Source: DATAAZ01 sp036259875 | GTDB lineage: Bacteria > Actinomycetota > Thermoleophilia > Gaiellales > Gaiellaceae | NCBI GenBank assembly: GCA_036259875.1 | Contig: DATAAZ010000012.1 | Location: 1 to 64,000, forward strand | Length of the DNA stretch: 64,000 nt | Direction of reading: 5' to 3' | Shown: positions 48,434 through 56,614 of the stretch, in pieces | How positions within the stretch are numbered: the first letter of the stretch is position 1 | How the letters are laid out: every line of letters begins with the position of its first letter | Made by a program: the position numbers and the translations under genes | The notes under the pieces: model-generated | What the model saw: the letters and a program-made list of their open reading frames with translations, nothing else | The model's database searches: none | What the model was told of the DNA's origin: nothing

Positions 48434-48868
48434 ATGCTCCTCGGTGAGTACGAGCACGCCCTTGATGACAAGAACCGCGTCACCCTTCCCGCCCGTTTTC
48501 GCGAGGCGTTCGCGGACGGCGTGTTCGTCGCGCGCGGTATCGATCCCTGCCTGCTCGTCTACCCGCCGGACGGCTGGACACGTTTCGTGGACGAGCAGAT
48601 GGCGGGGCTCAACCCGTTCAGCCGTGAGGCGCGCCAGATGAGCCGCTACCTCTTCGCCGGAACGGTGGAGACCGACCTCGACAAGCAGGGCCGCGTCATG
48701 CTGCCGCCCCCGCTCCTCGAGCACGCGAAGCTTCGGCGCGGAGTCGTGGTCGCCGGCGTTCGCGATCACCTCGAGCTCTGGGACCCGACCGCATGGAGAA
48801 GGGAGATCGACGACGTCGGAGGGAGCGCGGACCTTGTTGCAGAACGCCTCGCAGCGAAGCAGAGCTGA
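48434..48868 (+). CDS. mraZ: Division/cell wall cluster regulator MraZ
   Basis: DNA-binding protein that heads and controls the division cluster. 144 residues, two SpoVT-AbrB-like repeats: GEYEHALDDKNRVTLPARFR near the start and GTVETDLDKQGRVMLPPPLL in the second half, each with the D-x-x-x-R-x-x-LP core. Start ATG with GGAG about 8 bases upstream; the four-repeat box lies 20 bases further up. Overlaps rsmH by 35 bases. Confidence 0.95.
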   Translation: MLLGEYEHALDDKNRVTLPARFREAFADGVFVARGIDPCLLVYPPDGWTRFVDEQMAGLNPFSREARQMSRYLFAGTVETDLDKQGRVMLPPPLLEHAKLRRGVVVAGVRDHLELWDPTAWRREIDDVGGSADLVAERLAAKQS

Positions 48869-49799
48869 TCACGTCCCGGTCCTCGCGGACGAGGTGCGCG
48901 AGCTCCTCGCGATCCGCCCGGGCGAGACGGTCGTCGACGCGACGTTCGGCGCCGGCGGGCACGCTCGCCTTCTCTGCGCCGACCTCGAGGGCCGGGGGAA
49001 GTTCGTCGCGATCGACCGGGACCCGGATGCGCGCGTGTACTTCGACCGCTTCCGTCGGCATTGCCGCGTCCCCGCGCGCTACTTGTGCGGCGACTTCGCG
49101 GTCGTCCTCGCCCAGCTCGCGCAGAACGGCGTCGAGGCCGATGCGATCCTGCTCGACCTCGGCGTGTCGAGCATGCAGCTCGACCGCCCTGAGCGCGGGT
49201 TCTCGTACGCGGTCGACGCGCCGCTCGACATGCGCATGGATCCGTCGCAGCCTCGCTCGGCGCGCGAGCTCGTGAACGAGGCGAGTGAGCGCGAGCTCGC
49301 CGACATCTTTCGCCGCTACGGCGAGGAACGGTTCGCCCGTCAGATCGCGCGGGCGGTCGCCCGCCGTCGTCGCGAGGCCCCGCTCGAGCGGACGTCCGAG
49401 CTCGTGGAGGTCGTGCGAAGCGCCGTCCCGGCACCGCGCCGCTTCGGCGACGGCCACCCGGCGAAGCGGGTCTTCCAGGCCCTTCGGATCGCCGTCAATG
49501 ACGAGCTCACCTCGGTCGAGCGCGCGCTTCCGGCGGCGCTCGACATGCTCCGGCCGGGCGGCCGGATCGCCGTCGTCAGCTTCCACTCGCTCGAGGACCG
49601 GATCGTGAAGCGCTTCCTCGCGGCGGAGGCTCGCGGGTGCGTGTGCCCGCCCGACCTGCCCGCGTGCGTGTGCGGTCGGGAGCCGCGCGTCCGCCTACTC
49701 GCGCGCAAGGCCGTCCGCCCGTCGCCGGCCGAGGTCGCTACGAATCCCCGGTCGGCCTCGGCGCGACTCCGCGCGGCAGTCAAGACCGGCGAGGAGTGA
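48834..49799 (+). CDS. rsmH: 16S rRNA (cytosine-1402-N4)-methyltransferase RsmH
   Basis: Methylates C1402 in the ribosomal P site. 321 residues: HVPVLADEVRELLAIRPGET, VVDATFGAGGHARLLCADLE (SAM motif), ILLDLGVSSMQLDRPERGFS, PLDMRMDPSQPRSARELVNE, GGRIAVVSFHSLEDRIVKRF and the end NPRSASARLRAAVKT. An internal Cys-rich stretch CVCPPDLPACVCG replaces the usual single motif. The TTG start at 48834 inside mraZ has GGGAG 8 bases upstream. Coupled to the ftsL-like gene by TGATG. Confidence 0.94.
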   Translation: MLQNASQRSRADHVPVLADEVRELLAIRPGETVVDATFGAGGHARLLCADLEGRGKFVAIDRDPDARVYFDRFRRHCRVPARYLCGDFAVVLAQLAQNGVEADAILLDLGVSSMQLDRPERGFSYAVDAPLDMRMDPSQPRSARELVNEASERELADIFRRYGEERFARQIARAVARRRREAPLERTSELVEVVRSAVPAPRRFGDGHPAKRVFQALRIAVNDELTSVERALPAALDMLRPGGRIAVVSFHSLEDRIVKRFLAAEARGCVCPPDLPACVCGREPRVRLLARKAVRPSPAEVATNPRSASARLRAAVKTGEE

Positions 49800-50170
49800 T
49801 GGCGGCCACCGCGCCTGTCCGCGCCGTACCGAAGCCCGCCGAGCGAGCGGTTGCGCGCGCACCGTCGAGCCCCCCGCGACCGCGCCGTCCCGGCTCGCGC
49901 CCCCGCCTCGCCGGGAGCATCCTCTGGATCGCGCTCGTGGCCGCGCTCCTCGCCGGGATCGTCGCCGTCAACGTCGCCGCCCTTCAGCTCCGCCTCGACG
50001 GGCAGCAGCTCGGGGAACAAAAGGAGGAGCTCGTCGGCGACAACGCCGCCGCCGCCTCCGAGCTTTCGACCCTCGCTTCCGCGGAGCGGATCGAGTCCGA
50101 GGCGCTCCGTCTCGGCCTCGTCCGACCCAGCGAGACGACGTACGTGACGGTGCGGCCCGGGCGGCGATGA
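49799..50170 (+). CDS. ftsL: FtsL-like division protein
   Basis: A 123-residue bitopic protein in the FtsL place of the cluster. A basic, Pro-rich cytoplasmic part (1-37), one membrane helix (GSILWIALVAALLAGIVAVN), and an outer leucine-zipper coiled coil (LQLRLDGQQLGEQKEELVGD ... STLASAERIESEALRLGLVR). It would join the FtsQLB complex. Sequence conservation in this family is weak, so the name rests mainly on topology and position between rsmH and the transpeptidase. Confidence 0.82.
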   Translation: MAATAPVRAVPKPAERAVARAPSSPPRPRRPGSRPRLAGSILWIALVAALLAGIVAVNVAALQLRLDGQQLGEQKEELVGDNAAAASELSTLASAERIESEALRLGLVRPSETTYVTVRPGRR

Positions 50171-51867
50171 CCGCCCGGGTCGTCAACCGCCGCCTCCGCG
50201 TTCTCGTCGCAGTCTTCGCGCTCGCGTTCGCCGCCGTCTTCCTCCGCACCGGATGGCTCCAGGCGGTTCGCGCCGGGCCGCTCGACGAGCTCGCGGCGGG
50301 TCAGCACCGGCAGGCGATCAGAGTCCCGGCGCGCCGGGGGACGATCTACGACCGCACCGGCGTCGAGCTCGCGCTCGGCGAGCGCGCGGTGACGGTGTAC
50401 GCGAACCCGATGCAGATCCGGAACCCACGCGCGGTTGCGGCGACGGTCGGCCGCACGCTCGGCGAGGACCCGTCGCGGATGCTCGAGCTCCTCTCCGACC
50501 GGTCGCGCGGCTTCGTCTACCTGGCGCGCAAGACAGAGCCTTACTTGGCCGAGGCGCTGCGGCGCGAGGAGATCGTCGGAATCGGCTTCGTTCCGGAAGA
50601 GCGCCGGACGTATCCGCTTCGCGGGATCGCCTCCGAGGTGATCGGGTACGCCGGCACCGACAACCACGGTCTCAGCGGCGTCGAGCTCGGCCTCGAGCGC
50701 GTGCTCGCCGGCCGCGACGGGCGCCGGACGGTCGTCCGCGACCCCTTCGGCAACTCGCTCGATGTCATCGACGCGAGCGAGGCGGTAGACGGACGGGACG
50801 TCCACCTGACGCTCGACAACACGCTGCAGCGGCACGTGGAGCGCGTGCTCGCCGCGACGCGCGAGCGCTGGAAGGCGCGGGCGACGAGCGCGGTCGTGCT
50901 CGACCCGCGGACGGGCGGCGTGCTCGCGATGGCGGTCGAGCCCGGCTTCGACGGCAACCGCTACCCGGCCGTCCCGCGTCACCTGCAGCGGAACCGGGCC
51001 GTAACGGACACGTACGAGCCGGGCTCGACGTTCAAAGTCGTGACGCTCGCGGCCGCGCTCGAGTCGGGGATGGTGAGCCCCACGACCTCGTATACGCTCC
51101 CGCCGACGATCCGGGTGTCCGACCGTGTGATCCACGAGTCGACGGAGCGCGACACGGAGACGATGACGGTCGCCGAGATCCTCTCGCAGTCCTCGAACGT
51201 CGGGACGGTGACGCTCGCGCTCGGGCTGGGCCGCGAGCGCCTCAGCGAGTGGATCGACCGCTTCGGGTTCGGCGATCGGACGGGGATCGAGTATCCGGGC
51301 GAGACGCGCGGGATCGTCGTGCCGCTGGAACGGTGGTCGGGCTCCTCGATCGGAAACATGCCGATCGGGCACGGGATCGCCGTGACGCCGATCCAGATGG
51401 CGACGGCCTACGCGGCGATCGCGAACGACGGCGTCGCGATTCAGCCGCACCTCGTGGAGCGGACCGAGGGAGAGGCGCCGCCGCGGCGGGCGCAGCGGCG
51501 GATCATCTCGACGACGGTGGCGCGCCAGCTGACCGGGATGCTGCGCGGCGTCGTCGAGGACGGATCGGGAATCGAGGCGCGCGTGCCCGGCTACTTCGTC
51601 GCCGGGAAGACCGGCACGGCCGCGAAGCCGGATCCCGTGAACGGCGGGTACTCCGAGACGCGCTACGTCGGCTCGTTCGTCGGGTTCGTGCCGGCGAACG
51701 ACCCACGCCTCGTGATCCTCGTGACGGTCGACGAGCCGCGCGGGACGATCTGGGGCGGCACGGTCGCGGCGCCCGCGTTCCGCGACATCGCGACGTTCGC
51801 GCTTCGCTACCTCCAAGCGCCGCCCGACGTGCCCGCCGAGGTGGAAGGCGCGGCCGGGTCAGGGTGA
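50167..51867 (+). CDS. ftsI: Septal peptidoglycan transpeptidase FtsI/PBP2-class
   Basis: Class B penicillin-binding protein that cross-links septal peptidoglycan, 566 residues. One membrane helix near the start (VLVAVFALAFAAVFLRTGWL), the dimerisation domain with RVPARRGTIYDRTGVELALG, and the transpeptidase: active Ser in the GSTFKVV segment (about residue 288), SSN in SQSSNVGTVT (about 341), KTGT in VAGKTGTAAKP (about 479). No PASTA domains. Start ATG overlapping the ftsL-like stop by 4 bases. Confidence 0.94.
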   Translation: MTARVVNRRLRVLVAVFALAFAAVFLRTGWLQAVRAGPLDELAAGQHRQAIRVPARRGTIYDRTGVELALGERAVTVYANPMQIRNPRAVAATVGRTLGEDPSRMLELLSDRSRGFVYLARKTEPYLAEALRREEIVGIGFVPEERRTYPLRGIASEVIGYAGTDNHGLSGVELGLERVLAGRDGRRTVVRDPFGNSLDVIDASEAVDGRDVHLTLDNTLQRHVERVLAATRERWKARATSAVVLDPRTGGVLAMAVEPGFDGNRYPAVPRHLQRNRAVTDTYEPGSTFKVVTLAAALESGMVSPTTSYTLPPTIRVSDRVIHESTERDTETMTVAEILSQSSNVGTVTLALGLGRERLSEWIDRFGFGDRTGIEYPGETRGIVVPLERWSGSSIGNMPIGHGIAVTPIQMATAYAAIANDGVAIQPHLVERTEGEAPPRRAQRRIISTTVARQLTGMLRGVVEDGSGIEARVPGYFVAGKTGTAAKPDPVNGGYSETRYVGSFVGFVPANDPRLVILVTVDEPRGTIWGGTVAAPAFRDIATFALRYLQAPPDVPAEVEGAAGSG

Positions 51868-51905
51868 GCCGCGACGTGCGTCGCCCAGCCGGCCGACGCC
51901 CGACA

Positions 51906-51933
51906 CCCCTCCCTGGGTGGGGAAGCGCCACCC
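51906..51933 (+). promoter_or_regulatory. Two overlapping hairpins between ftsI and murE
   Basis: The GGGTGG at 51915-51920 can pair either with the upstream CCCC-T-CCC (51906-51913) or with CCACCC at 51928-51933 (7-base loop). The alternatives exclude each other. No T-tract follows, so an intrinsic terminator is not clear. It could also be GC-rich coincidence. Confidence 0.25.
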
Positions 51934-52055
51934 CGCCGCCCGAGTCGATCATACCGCCGACGATCGCGCGGGTGCTCGACGATTCGTGAAGAAAGCCGTG
52001 CAAAATCGCCCCTTTCTCGTCTGCTCGCCCAGCGGATCGCGCACGCCCTCGCTGG

Positions 52056-52061
52056 TACACT
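52056..52061 (+). promoter_or_regulatory. Possible -10 box TACACT before murE
   Basis: TAnnnT hexamer 20 bases before the chosen murE start (GTG 52082), in the only long gap (51868-52081) of the murein gene cluster. A -35 is not evident. Confidence 0.3.
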
Positions 52062-52081
52062 CAGGCGCCATCGAGCTCGAC

Positions 52082-53542
52082 GTGCTGAGCCAGGCTGTGC
52101 GGCCTCGCCGCACGCTCAACCTCGCCTCGATCGACGTCAGCGACCTCGCGTACGACGCGCGCCTCGTGACGCCCGGGGCGCTCTTCGTCTGCGTCCCGGG
52201 ATTCCGTGCGGACGGCCACGAGTTCGCTGCCGAGGCGGTCGCGCGGGGCGCCGCGGCGCTCGTCGTCGAGCGCCCGCTCGAGCTCGTCGTGCCCCAGCTC
52301 GTCGTCGACGACGCACGGTCGGCCATGGCACGCGCCGCGGACGTGTTCTTCGGCGAACCGACGCGCGAGCTCCAGGTCGCCGGCGTTACGGGGACGACCG
52401 GCAAGACGACGACCGCGTTCCTGCTGTACGCGATCCTCGCGGCGGCGGGCCGGCGCCCCGGCCTGCTGGGGACGATCGAGAGCCGGGTCGGGGGCGAGCG
52501 CCGCGCCGTCGTCCACACGACGCCCGAGTCCATCGACCTCCAGCGCACGTTCCGCGAGATGGTGGAAGCGGGCGATCGAAGCTGTGCGATGGAGGCGTCC
52601 TCGCACGGGTCCGAGCTGAAGCGGCTCCTCGGCGTCCGCTTCGCCGTGCTCGTCTTCACGAACTTGAGCCCCGAGCACCTCGATCTGCACGGGACGATGG
52701 AGCGGTACTTCGATGCCAAGCGGCGCCTCTTCGTCGAGCCGGGCGCCGAGGGAGGACGTCCGCCCGCCGTCGTCAACGTCGGCGATCCGCACGGGCGGCG
52801 CCTCGTGGACGAGCTCGGCGCCCTCGGCGAGACGCCCGTCACCTTTGCGGTTGCGGAGCCGGCCGACGTCCGCCCGGACGATCTCGAGCTGACTCCGACC
52901 AGCACGCGCCTACGCGCGGCGGGGATCGACCTCGAGACCCGCCTGCGCGGCCGCTTCAACGTGGAGAACGTGCTCGGAGCGGTCGCGGCGGCGCAGGCGC
53001 TCGGGATCGGGGAGGACGCGATTGCCCGCGGCGTCGCCCACGTCGCCGGCGTCCCGGGCCGCTTCGAGGCCGTCGACGAGGGCCAGCCGTTTGCGGTCAT
53101 CGTCGACTACGCGCACAAGCCGGCCGCGCTCGAGAACGTCCTTGCCGAGGCGCGCGCGCTCGCCGCAGGCCGCGTGGTCTGCGTCTTCGGCTGCGGCGGC
53201 GACAGGGACCGGGCGAAGCGGCCGCTCATGGGGGAGGTCGCGTCGCGCCTCGCCGATCGCGTCATCGTCACGTCCGACAATCCGCGGAGCGAAGATCCGC
53301 TCGCGATCATCGGCGAGGTCCTCGCCGGAACCGACGGAAACGCCGAGCCGGAGCCGGACCGCGCCGCGGCGATCGCGCGAGCGATTGCGGGCGCTGGCGA
53401 GGGCGACGTCGTTGTCATCGCCGGCAAGGGCCACGAGCAGGGCCAGACGTTCCGCGAGGGCACGATCCCGTTCGACGATCGCGAGGTTGCTCGCGACGCG
53501 CTTCGCCGGTTCCGGGCCGGGGCACCGACGACCGCGACGTGA
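52082..53542 (+). CDS. murE: UDP-MurNAc-tripeptide synthetase MurE (meso-DAP type)
   Basis: ATP-dependent ligase adding the third peptide residue to UDP-MurNAc-L-Ala-D-Glu. About 486 residues. Signatures: YDARLVTPGALFVCVPGFRA, the P-loop VTGTTGKTTTAFLLYAILAA, NLSPEHLDLHGTMERYFDAK (site of the carbamylated Lys), GRFNVENVLGAVAAAQALG and VIVDYAHKPAALENVL. The specificity loop reads SDNPRSEDP; DNPR marks the meso-diaminopimelate form. Start uncertain: GTG 52082 sits right before the homologous region; GTG 51986 would add 32 unmatched residues. Confidence 0.93.
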   Translation: MLSQAVRPRRTLNLASIDVSDLAYDARLVTPGALFVCVPGFRADGHEFAAEAVARGAAALVVERPLELVVPQLVVDDARSAMARAADVFFGEPTRELQVAGVTGTTGKTTTAFLLYAILAAAGRRPGLLGTIESRVGGERRAVVHTTPESIDLQRTFREMVEAGDRSCAMEASSHGSELKRLLGVRFAVLVFTNLSPEHLDLHGTMERYFDAKRRLFVEPGAEGGRPPAVVNVGDPHGRRLVDELGALGETPVTFAVAEPADVRPDDLELTPTSTRLRAAGIDLETRLRGRFNVENVLGAVAAAQALGIGEDAIARGVAHVAGVPGRFEAVDEGQPFAVIVDYAHKPAALENVLAEARALAAGRVVCVFGCGGDRDRAKRPLMGEVASRLADRVIVTSDNPRSEDPLAIIGEVLAGTDGNAEPEPDRAAAIARAIAGAGEGDVVVIAGKGHEQGQTFREGTIPFDDREVARDALRRFRAGAPTTAT

Positions 53543-54849
53543 TCTCGCTGACGCTCGAGGAGGTCGCCCGCCTCGCGCCGGGCGAGCTGCGCGCGGCCAA
53601 AGGGGCGGAGCGCGTGACGGGGCTTACCGTCGACTCCCGTCGGGTCGTTGCCGGCGATCTCTTCGTCGCGGTCGGCCGCGGGACCGAGTACGTCGACGAC
53701 GCGCTCGCCGCGGGTGCCGGGGCTGCGCTCGTCCCCGAAGACGCCTTCGCGGCGCTCGCGGCGATCGCCCGGGCCGTCCGCGAGCGGAGCTCCGCGTGCG
53801 TCGTCGCGATCACGGGCTCGATCGCGAAGACCTCGACGAAGGACATCCTCGGTGCGCTCTGCAAGCCGCACGCGCGGACGGTCGTCGCCGAGGGGAGCCA
53901 GAACAACGAGGTCGGCCTCCCGCTGACGCTCGGGCGGCTGGAAGACGACACGGAGATCGCGATCGTGGAGATGGGGATGCGCGGGCTCGGCCAGATCTCC
54001 GAGCTGTGCGAGACCGCCCAGCCCCAGATCGGCGTCATCACGAAGATCGGGCCCGTCCACCTCGAGCTGCTCGGGACCGTCGAGCGCGTGGCGCGCGCGA
54101 AGGCCGAGCTCATCGGCGCGCTCCCGCCCGGCGGGACGGCGGTCGTCCGCGCAGGAGATCCGCTCCTCGACCCGTACCTGACCCGGAAGGACATCGACGT
54201 TCTGCGGTTCGGTCCGGGAGGCGACGTCCAGCTCGTGAGCTTCACGCCGGCGGGGAACGAGGCCAGGCTCGAGGTCGACGCCTTCGGCGAGCGGCTCGAG
54301 CTCACCTTCCCGTTCACGTCCCGCTACAACGGGGCGAACGCCCTCGCGGCGCTCGCGGCGTACCGGGCGCTCGGCCTCCCGCTCGCGGACGCCGGCCGCG
54401 GCGCGCGGGACGTCAAGCTTTCGCGCTGGCGCGGGGAGGAGGCGCCGCTCCCGGGCGATGGGCTCCTCATCAACGACGCCTACAACGCGAACCCGCTCTC
54501 GATGGTCGCGGCGCTCGAGCACCTCGCCGCCCGCGCCGGCGGCCGGCGCAAGGTGGCGGTCCTCGGCGACATGGCCGAGCTCGGGCCGGGCGCGGCGGCA
54601 TACCACCGTGAAGTGGGAGCTACAGCGGCGCGCCTGGGCGTCGACGTCCTCGTCGCGGTCGGGCCGCTCTCCCGCGGCTACCTCGAGGGCGCGCGAGGGA
54701 TCGCCGAGACGCGCTGGGCGCCCACGGTCGAGGCGGGGCTCGCCGCCGTTCGCTCGCTGCTTCGCCCCGGCGACTGCGTGCTCGTGAAGGGGTCGCGCGC
54801 GATCGGCCTCGAGGCTCTCGCGGACGCGCTCGCTGTCGTCGCGGCGTAG
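53539..54849 (+). CDS. murF: UDP-MurNAc-pentapeptide synthetase MurF, unusual P-loop
   Basis: Adds D-Ala-D-Ala to the tripeptide precursor. 436 residues. Conserved: VDSRRVVAGDLFVAVG, NNEVGLPLTLGRLEDDTEIA, IVEMGMRGLGQISELCETAQ, GVITKIGPVHLELLGT, INDAYNANPLSMVAALEHLA, VLGDMAELG. The ATP loop is G93-S94-I95-A96-K97-T98 where the family has GSxGKT, so the central Gly is Ala. The start GTG overlaps murE by 4 bases. The protein is otherwise of normal length. Confidence 0.93.
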   Translation: MISLTLEEVARLAPGELRAAKGAERVTGLTVDSRRVVAGDLFVAVGRGTEYVDDALAAGAGAALVPEDAFAALAAIARAVRERSSACVVAITGSIAKTSTKDILGALCKPHARTVVAEGSQNNEVGLPLTLGRLEDDTEIAIVEMGMRGLGQISELCETAQPQIGVITKIGPVHLELLGTVERVARAKAELIGALPPGGTAVVRAGDPLLDPYLTRKDIDVLRFGPGGDVQLVSFTPAGNEARLEVDAFGERLELTFPFTSRYNGANALAALAAYRALGLPLADAGRGARDVKLSRWRGEEAPLPGDGLLINDAYNANPLSMVAALEHLAARAGGRRKVAVLGDMAELGPGAAAYHREVGATAARLGVDVLVAVGPLSRGYLEGARGIAETRWAPTVEAGLAAVRSLLRPGDCVLVKGSRAIGLEALADALAVVAA

Positions 54850-54876
54850 AGGATGCGTCTGCTTTCCTGAGGCGCC

Positions 54877-55887
54877 GTGGAAAAAGTCCTCCTCTCCGGG
54901 ATCATCGGGATGGTCATCTCGATCGCGTTCGGCCCGAAGTTCATCGACTTCCTGCGGCGCAACGAGCTCGGCCAGCACATCCGCGAGGAGGGCCCCGCCG
55001 GCCACGTCTCCAAGCAGGGCACGCCGACGATGGGTGGCCTCCTGATCATGATCGCGATGACCGTCCCGTTCCTCATCTTCACGCAGCGGACGCTCCCCGC
55101 TTTGACGGCGTACTTCGTGACGCTCGGGTGCGCGGCGATCGGGTTCGTGGACGACTGGACGAAGCTGACGCACCGCCGCTCCCTCGGACTCGCTGGGCGC
55201 TGGAAGCTCCTCCTCCTCGCCGTGATCACGGCCGTCGTCGCGCTGGTCGCTCACGACGCGGATTTCAAGACGAGCGTCTACGTGCCGCTCGCCGACCTCG
55301 ACGTTCCCCTCTCGTGGGCCTGGTACGGCTTCCTCTTCATCATGATCGCCGGGGCGGCGAACGGTGTGAACCTGACCGACGGGCTCGACGGCCTTGCGGC
55401 GGGGACGGCCGCGATCGCGCTCCTCACGTACACGGCGATGGGCGTCCTCGCCTACATCGTCAGCGTGCGCGCGCGCTCGGCGGATCCCGAGGACCTCGAC
55501 CTCGCGATCCTGGGCGCGAGCCTGATCGGGGCCTCGATCGGCTTCCTCTGGTACAACGCCTTCCCGGCCCAGGTCTTCATGGGCGACACCGGCTCGATGG
55601 GGCTCGGGGGCGCGCTGGCCGCGTTCGCGATCATGACGAAGACCGAGGCGCTGCTCCTCCTGATCGGCGGCATCTTCGTGATCGAGGCGCTCTCGGTCAT
55701 CCTCCAGGTGTTCACGTTCAAGTGGCTCCGGCGGCGGATTCTCCTGATGGCGCCGCTCCACCACCATTTCGAGATGAAAGCCTGGTCGGAGACGCGCATC
55801 ATGGTCCGCTTCTGGATCACCGCCGCGATCCTCTGCGCCTGCGCGTTCGTCCTCTACTACCGCTACTTCTCGGAGTTCGCCGCCTGA
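54877..55887 (+). CDS. mraY: Phospho-MurNAc-pentapeptide transferase MraY
   Basis: Makes lipid I on undecaprenyl phosphate. 336 residues with ten membrane helices. Signatures: KQGTPTMGGLLIMIAMTVPF, IGFVDDWTKLTHRRSLGLAG (Asp pair), GVNLTDGLDGLAAGTAAIAL, VFMGDTGSMGLGGALAAFAI, and the APLHHHFEMKAWSETRI loop. GTG start 54877, 27 bases after murF. Its last 25 bases overlap the 3' end of the converging phosphoesterase gene. Confidence 0.95.
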   Translation: MEKVLLSGIIGMVISIAFGPKFIDFLRRNELGQHIREEGPAGHVSKQGTPTMGGLLIMIAMTVPFLIFTQRTLPALTAYFVTLGCAAIGFVDDWTKLTHRRSLGLAGRWKLLLLAVITAVVALVAHDADFKTSVYVPLADLDVPLSWAWYGFLFIMIAGAANGVNLTDGLDGLAAGTAAIALLTYTAMGVLAYIVSVRARSADPEDLDLAILGASLIGASIGFLWYNAFPAQVFMGDTGSMGLGGALAAFAIMTKTEALLLLIGGIFVIEALSVILQVFTFKWLRRRILLMAPLHHHFEMKAWSETRIMVRFWITAAILCACAFVLYYRYFSEFAA

Positions 55888-56606
55888 GCCTCGAAGATGC
55901 GAGCGGTCTCGTCCGGGGCGGGGTTCGCAAGGACGTTCTCGCGCACGAACGTGTCGGCCGCCGGCAGCGCGGACGCCCGGATTCGCCGCGCAGCGTCGTC
56001 GAGGTCGTACGCCGTCCGGCGAAGCTCGACGTTCGCGCCGAGCAACGCCCAGTAGGCGCCGGGCTCGCGCTCGTACGGCATCCCGACGCTGCCCGCGTTC
56101 ACGAACCGCGTCCGGCCGACGACCCGGTCGAGCTGCGTGTGGGTGTGGCCGGCGACGACGACCCGCTCCTCGACGTCCGCGAGGCTGTCCGCGAGCCGCT
56201 CGTCCGGCGTCAGGCGGGTGACGAGCTCCCGGTCGCTCCGCGGCGTTGCGTGGCAGAAGAGCACGGCTCCGAGCCCGTCGACGTCAACGGTCAACCGCTC
56301 CGGCCACGCGGCGACGAGCTCGAGCCGTTCCGGGCCAAGATCGGCCGCCGTGTGGCGCGTCACGGCGTCGAGCCATTCGTCAGCGTGTCGTTCGGCCGCG
56401 GCCGTCTCCCGCTCCGTGTTGCCGCGGAGGAACCGGACGCGGTCGCCGAGCTCGAGCAGGCATTCGAGCGTCGCGCGCGGAAACGGCCCCCAGAGCGCGT
56501 CGCCACCGCAGACGACGATGTCCGGGCCCTCGCGCTCCACCTCCGCGAGAACGGCCTCGAGCGCGGGGAGGTTGCCGTGGACGTCGTACAGGGCGGCGAC
56601 GCGCAT
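55863..56606 (-). CDS. YfcE-type metallophosphoesterase inserted antisense in the dcw cluster
   Basis: A 247-residue phosphodiesterase. Motifs: LYDVHGNLPALEAVLAEVER (D-x-HGN), IVVCGGDALWGPFP (GGD), LRGNTERE (GN-x-E where GNHD/E is usual), VLFCHATPRSD, VAGHTHTQLDRVVG (GHTH) and FVNAGSVGMPYER. It lies on the minus strand between mraY and murD, splitting an otherwise co-directional cluster; 25 bases overlap mraY and 8 bases separate its start from murD. It must be transcribed against the cluster. Substrate unknown. Confidence 0.87.
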   Translation of the reverse strand: MRVAALYDVHGNLPALEAVLAEVEREGPDIVVCGGDALWGPFPRATLECLLELGDRVRFLRGNTERETAAAERHADEWLDAVTRHTAADLGPERLELVAAWPERLTVDVDGLGAVLFCHATPRSDRELVTRLTPDERLADSLADVEERVVVAGHTHTQLDRVVGRTRFVNAGSVGMPYEREPGAYWALLGANVELRRTAYDLDDAARRIRASALPAADTFVRENVLANPAPDETARIFEAQAANSEK

Positions 56607-56614
56607 CGCGGCCG

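Noticed and set aside
53107..55767. An 886-codon open frame on the minus strand opposite murE, murF and mraY
   Set aside because: High-GC antisense shadow: the product is Arg/Asp-rich without domains, and the plus strand carries three complete, recognisable enzymes.
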